From positions 1 through 7,906 of the forward strand of contig DAOVQG010000224.1 in NCBI GenBank assembly GCA_030628805.1: a stretch of DNA of 7,906 bases, given 5' to 3'. The notes under the pieces are model-generated. The model had not been told where the DNA came from. It worked only from the letters and a program-made list of their open reading frames with translations, and did no database searches. Within the stretch, counting starts at the first letter, position 1; the number at the start of each line of letters is the position of its first letter. The DNA is from JAGMDK01 sp023128695. Lineage in GTDB: Bacteria; Planctomycetota; Phycisphaerae; UBA1845; Fen-1342. Of the stretch, positions 5,908-7,906 are shown one piece after another. Made by a program: the position numbers and the translations under genes.

Positions 5908-6375
5908 TCACCGCCGGCGCCGGAGAGCCTGGTCCATGTCGCGCTGGTACTGGCGTTTCTTGAGCTCGACGCGTTTGTCGGCGTGGGTTTTCCCGCGAGC
6001 CAGCGCGAGACTGATTTTGACCAGGCCGCGCTCGTTGAAGTAGAGCGAGAGCGGCACGATGGTGAGGCCGCGTTGGCTCACCTTGGCGGCCCATTTGCGG
6101 ATTTGACGCAGATGCAGCAGGAGCTTCCGTTCGCGGGTGGGCTTGTGCTGCGCGTAACCTGCCATCGGATAAGGGGATATGTTGCAGCCGACCAGGAATA
6201 ATTCCCCCTCTTTTAAGAAGGCATACGCTTCGTCCAGCGAAGCCTTCCCCGCTCGTAAGCTCTTGACCTCACTGCCGGTTAGGGAAATGCCGGCTTCCAA
6301 GGTCTCCAGCACCTCAAAGTTGTACCGGACCTTCTTGTTGACGATCTTGGGGGTTTGGGATGGACCTTTGGCCAT
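5908..6375 (-). CDS. smpB: SsrA-binding protein SmpB
   Basis: A 155-residue protein of standard SmpB length. SmpB binds the tRNA-like part of tmRNA, delivers it with EF-Tu to stalled ribosomes and reads the empty decoding site with its C-terminal tail, freeing the ribosome and tagging the unfinished peptide. Seen here: a basic N-terminus entering the barrel (VNKKVRYNFEVLE, 12-24), the hallmark GSEVKSLR (34-41), an NISPY block (65-69), the HKPTRERKLLLH block (77-88), the GKTHADKR motif (128-135, GKKxxDKR in most members) and an Arg-rich tail ending RRRR. The ATG at 6375 is preferred to an upstream in-frame start at 6537, which would overlap the divergent sigma gene and add non-family sequence. 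No good Shine-Dalgarno site precedes it. No ssrA gene was found in the window. It converges on the FG-GAP gene. Confidence 0.97.
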   Translation of the reverse strand: MAKGPSQTPKIVNKKVRYNFEVLETLEAGISLTGSEVKSLRAGKASLDEAYAFLKEGELFLVGCNISPYPMAGYAQHKPTRERKLLLHLRQIRKWAAKVSQRGLTIVPLSLYFNERGLVKISLALARGKTHADKRVELKKRQYQRDMDQALRRRR

Positions 6376-6386
6376 AACAGGGCTAA

Positions 6387-6416
6387 ATTGTAATGTGGTC
6401 GGGTCGTGATGTGCAA
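6387..6416 (-). promoter_or_regulatory. Candidate smpB promoter giving a near-leaderless mRNA
   Basis: On the minus strand TTGCAC (6416-6411; five of six) is followed after 18 bases by TACAAT (6392-6387; five of six). The expected start is near 6380, only about 5 bases before the smpB ATG. This agrees with the absence of a Shine-Dalgarno site. Confidence 0.5.
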
Positions 6417-6437
6417 CTCCCGACGGCGCCCGGCGTA
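6413..6437 (+). promoter_or_regulatory. Possible ECF-type promoter for the sigma operon
   Basis: GCAAC (6413-6417) is followed after 16 bases by CGTA (6434-6437), resembling the AAC / CGT layout of many ECF-dependent promoters, which often control their own sigma gene. It overlaps the -35 side of the smpB promoter candidate. The predicted start near 6444 would remove the AAGGTGA site used by the GTG start and favour the in-frame ATG at 6488. Weak evidence. Confidence 0.2.
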
Positions 6438-6451
6438 CAAGGTGACGAGAC

Positions 6452-7087
6452 GTGGTTGAACCGAAACCCAACGTCGTGAAGATCGTGATGCCCCGCAGCG
6501 AGGAAAAACGGCTGATCGCGCGGGCCAAGCGCGGCAATCCCGAGGCTTTCCGCGAATTGGTCGACGCCTACAAGGAGCGCCTCTTCGCGTTCATTTGGCG
6601 CATGGTCCGTGACCATCACGAAGCCGAGGACATCAGCCAGTCGGCGTTCATCAGGGCCTATGAAGCACTCGACAGCTATTCGGAGAAATGGGCGTTCAGC
6701 ACGTGGCTGTTCACGATCGCCTATCGCCTGTGCGTCAACCACCTCCGCAAGCGGAAAGCGCTGTCGGGCGAGATGGACTTCTCCCGGGTCGGCGGCCCGG
6801 AAGCCGACGTCCGCGAGACCGTGGCGAACACCGAGGAAGCCCGCCGCCTGCGGGAGTTGATCTGGTCGGCGGTAGCACAGTTATCGACGCCGCAAAAATC
6901 GTCGGTCCTGATGTTCTACCGCGAGGGCAAGAGTTGCGAGGAGATCGGCCGCGTGCTGGCAATGCCCGCCGTGACCGTTAAGAGTCATTTGCATCGGGCC
7001 CGCGCGAAGCTCCGCACGGCCCTGAACGTGGAATTGGAAGACGACTGGAGGGAGCTCCAGTTTATGACTGATTCGCGCTACGCATGA
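6452..7087 (+). CDS. ECF-type RNA polymerase sigma factor
   Basis: A 211-residue sigma-70-family protein with only regions 2 and 4, which is the ECF layout. Region 2 spans about 21-103, with the core-binding and -10 segment AEDISQSAFIRAYEALDSY (58-76) and the melting-type FSTWLFTIAYRLCVNHLRKRK (82-102). A variable linker follows (104-138). Region 4 spans about 140-192, with helix-turn-helix CEEIGRVLAMPAVTVKSHLHRARAKLR (162-188) to read the -35 element. The GTG start is favoured by AAGGTGA six bases upstream; an in-frame ATG at 6488 would remove 12 residues that lie before the conserved domain. It would redirect RNA polymerase in the cytoplasm to a stress or signal regulon that cannot be named from this window. 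Its stop overlaps the next gene by ATGA, which suggests coupled translation with its regulator. The ECF subgroup was not determined. Confidence 0.93.
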   Translation: MVEPKPNVVKIVMPRSEEKRLIARAKRGNPEAFRELVDAYKERLFAFIWRMVRDHHEAEDISQSAFIRAYEALDSYSEKWAFSTWLFTIAYRLCVNHLRKRKALSGEMDFSRVGGPEADVRETVANTEEARRLRELIWSAVAQLSTPQKSSVLMFYREGKSCEEIGRVLAMPAVTVKSHLHRARAKLRTALNVELEDDWRELQFMTDSRYA

Positions 7088-7761
7088 GTGAAGCCATGAC
7101 CTGCTCGGAATGCGAACAACTGTTTGACGCCTATCTCGACGGCCAGCTCGCGGGCTCGTTGCGGCTGGAATTCGACGCCCATCGCCTCCGCTGCCGGCAC
7201 TGCCAGCAAACGCTGGCCATGCTCGAAACCATCGGGAACGTGATCGCGACCGACCGGCAGATCCCCGAACTGTCCTTCGACTTCAGCGACCGCGTCCTGC
7301 GGCGGATCAAGCGCCCGCGACGGATGTTCCGGCCCTCGCTCCGCGTGGCGGTGGTGATCGGGGCCGCCTTGCAGGCGGCGGCCGTGCTGCTCTTCGCCAT
7401 CATGCTTAACACGCAGCCGGAGCAAGACGCGACCCCGAACGTCAGTGCCGTTGTCAACGAACCCGCCCTGGCCCGGCTCGAGGACGATCCGGGCGGCGAA
7501 GCGCTGCGGGAGCTGATTGTCAGACGTCTTGAGGACCGCATCTGGGAGGCTCACGCCGCCGGGATCAATTTGGCCGCGGACTTCGCGGACATGCGCGGGT
7601 ACGCCAACATCATGCTTCCCGAGGACGTCGCCCGCGATTCCGTGAAGATGGCCGGTCTCAATCCGTTACAGAGTATCTTCGATGCGCTCGTCGCGCCGCA
7701 GGCGGATGAGGAGTCCGAACCCGTGGCGGTTCCCTCGGCCGACGACATACACTCGATTTAA
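7084..7761 (+). CDS. Membrane-anchored zinc-finger anti-sigma factor
   Basis: A 225-residue protein. Its N-terminal domain has CSEC (7-10), then H33-x3-C37-x2-C40, the HxxxCxxC signature of zinc-containing anti-sigma (ZAS, zf-HC2-type) domains. A basic stretch (71-84, with RRIKRPRR) precedes one membrane helix at about 87-108, leaving about 117 residues outside the cytoplasm by the positive-inside rule. That outer part has no recognised domain and a predicted helical, charged character. The role inferred from domain and position is to bind the sigma factor encoded just before it and release it on an envelope signal or after proteolysis. The ATG at 7084 overlaps the sigma stop; an ATG at 7096 is an alternative that still keeps both CxxC cysteines. 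There is no separate Shine-Dalgarno site at normal spacing, consistent with translational coupling. Confidence 0.85.
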   Translation: MSEAMTCSECEQLFDAYLDGQLAGSLRLEFDAHRLRCRHCQQTLAMLETIGNVIATDRQIPELSFDFSDRVLRRIKRPRRMFRPSLRVAVVIGAALQAAAVLLFAIMLNTQPEQDATPNVSAVVNEPALARLEDDPGGEALRELIVRRLEDRIWEAHAAGINLAADFADMRGYANIMLPEDVARDSVKMAGLNPLQSIFDALVAPQADEESEPVAVPSADDIHSI

Positions 7762-7798
7762 CACTCACTAGTGCTTTGCCACAGTTGATTTGATGGGC

Positions 7799-7906
7799 TG
7801 CGTATCGATCGCAATGTGTGCCACTGCTCTTGAGCAGTGCTTAGCTTCACCGAGTACACCGAGATCGTTAAGAAACACTGCTCAAGAGCAGTGGCACACC
7901 AACCCA
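7799..7906. repeat. Twin-hairpin element, GTGTGC type, intact copy
   Basis: Arms 7816-7839 and 7876-7899 are perfect 24-bp inverted repeats. Each arm carries an internal 8-bp hairpin (CACTGCTC/GAGCAGTG, 2-nt loop) next to a GTGTGC foot. The 36-nt centre is unrelated to any gene seen here. The copy at 1668-1773 shares flank, arms and the terminal CAACCC. It begins 37 bases after the anti-sigma stop and runs to the window edge, so its right border is not fully seen. Confidence 0.9.

Noticed and set aside
6376..6537. Upstream extension of SmpB to a start at 6537
   Set aside because: The extra 54 residues are not SmpB-like and would overlap the divergent sigma gene. The ATG at 6375 matches the family N-terminus.
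7078..7554. 158-residue minus-strand ORF
   Set aside because: Antisense to the anti-sigma gene, whose zinc motif and membrane helix support the plus strand.

Overview
The window reads as GC-rich bacterial chromosome, most likely from Planctomycetota. This is inferred, not proven. The pointers are a very large lipoprotein built on FG-GAP repeats, an ECF sigma/anti-sigma pair, well-spaced genes, and intergenic DNA packed with palindromic repeats. No rRNA, tRNA, phage, plasmid, insertion-sequence or CRISPR gene was recognised.

Layout. Bases 1-229 are about 2.6 copies of an 88-bp tandem unit made of two kinds of hairpin. Bases 283-1599 (minus) encode a DUF1015 (COG4198) protein whose stop codon lies inside a palindromic repeat. 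The 444-bp divergent gap 1600-2043 holds a twin-hairpin element, a C-rich 8-bp periodic repeat with G-quadruplex potential on the minus strand, a GC-rich hairpin and a candidate promoter. Bases 2044-5736 (plus) encode a 1230-residue secreted FG-GAP lipoprotein. The convergent gap 5737-5907 holds a perfect inverted pair of GTAG-headed REP-like hairpins plus fragments of two repeat families. smpB lies at 5908-6375 (minus). Across a 76-bp divergent gap, an ECF-type sigma factor (6452-7087) and its overlapping zinc-finger anti-sigma factor (7084-7761) run on the plus strand. A second copy of the twin-hairpin element ends the window.

How the genes fit together. The only clear operon is the sigma/anti-sigma pair, coupled by an ATGA overlap: a cytoplasmic sigma factor held by a membrane-anchored zinc-binding partner. 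smpB is the trans-translation partner of tmRNA and stands alone, with a candidate promoter that would make its mRNA almost leaderless. DUF1015 and the FG-GAP protein are divergent single genes with no shared pathway visible.

No new multi-gene system is evident. The most unusual content is the repeats. A 26-nt GTAG-headed hairpin occurs in two places about 5.5 kb apart, with stem changes that preserve most pairing. Other families share a twin-hairpin design with GTGTGG or GTGTGC at the foot. This resembles REP/BIME elements mobilised in trans by RAYT (Y1 tyrosine) transposases, but no such transposase is in the window.
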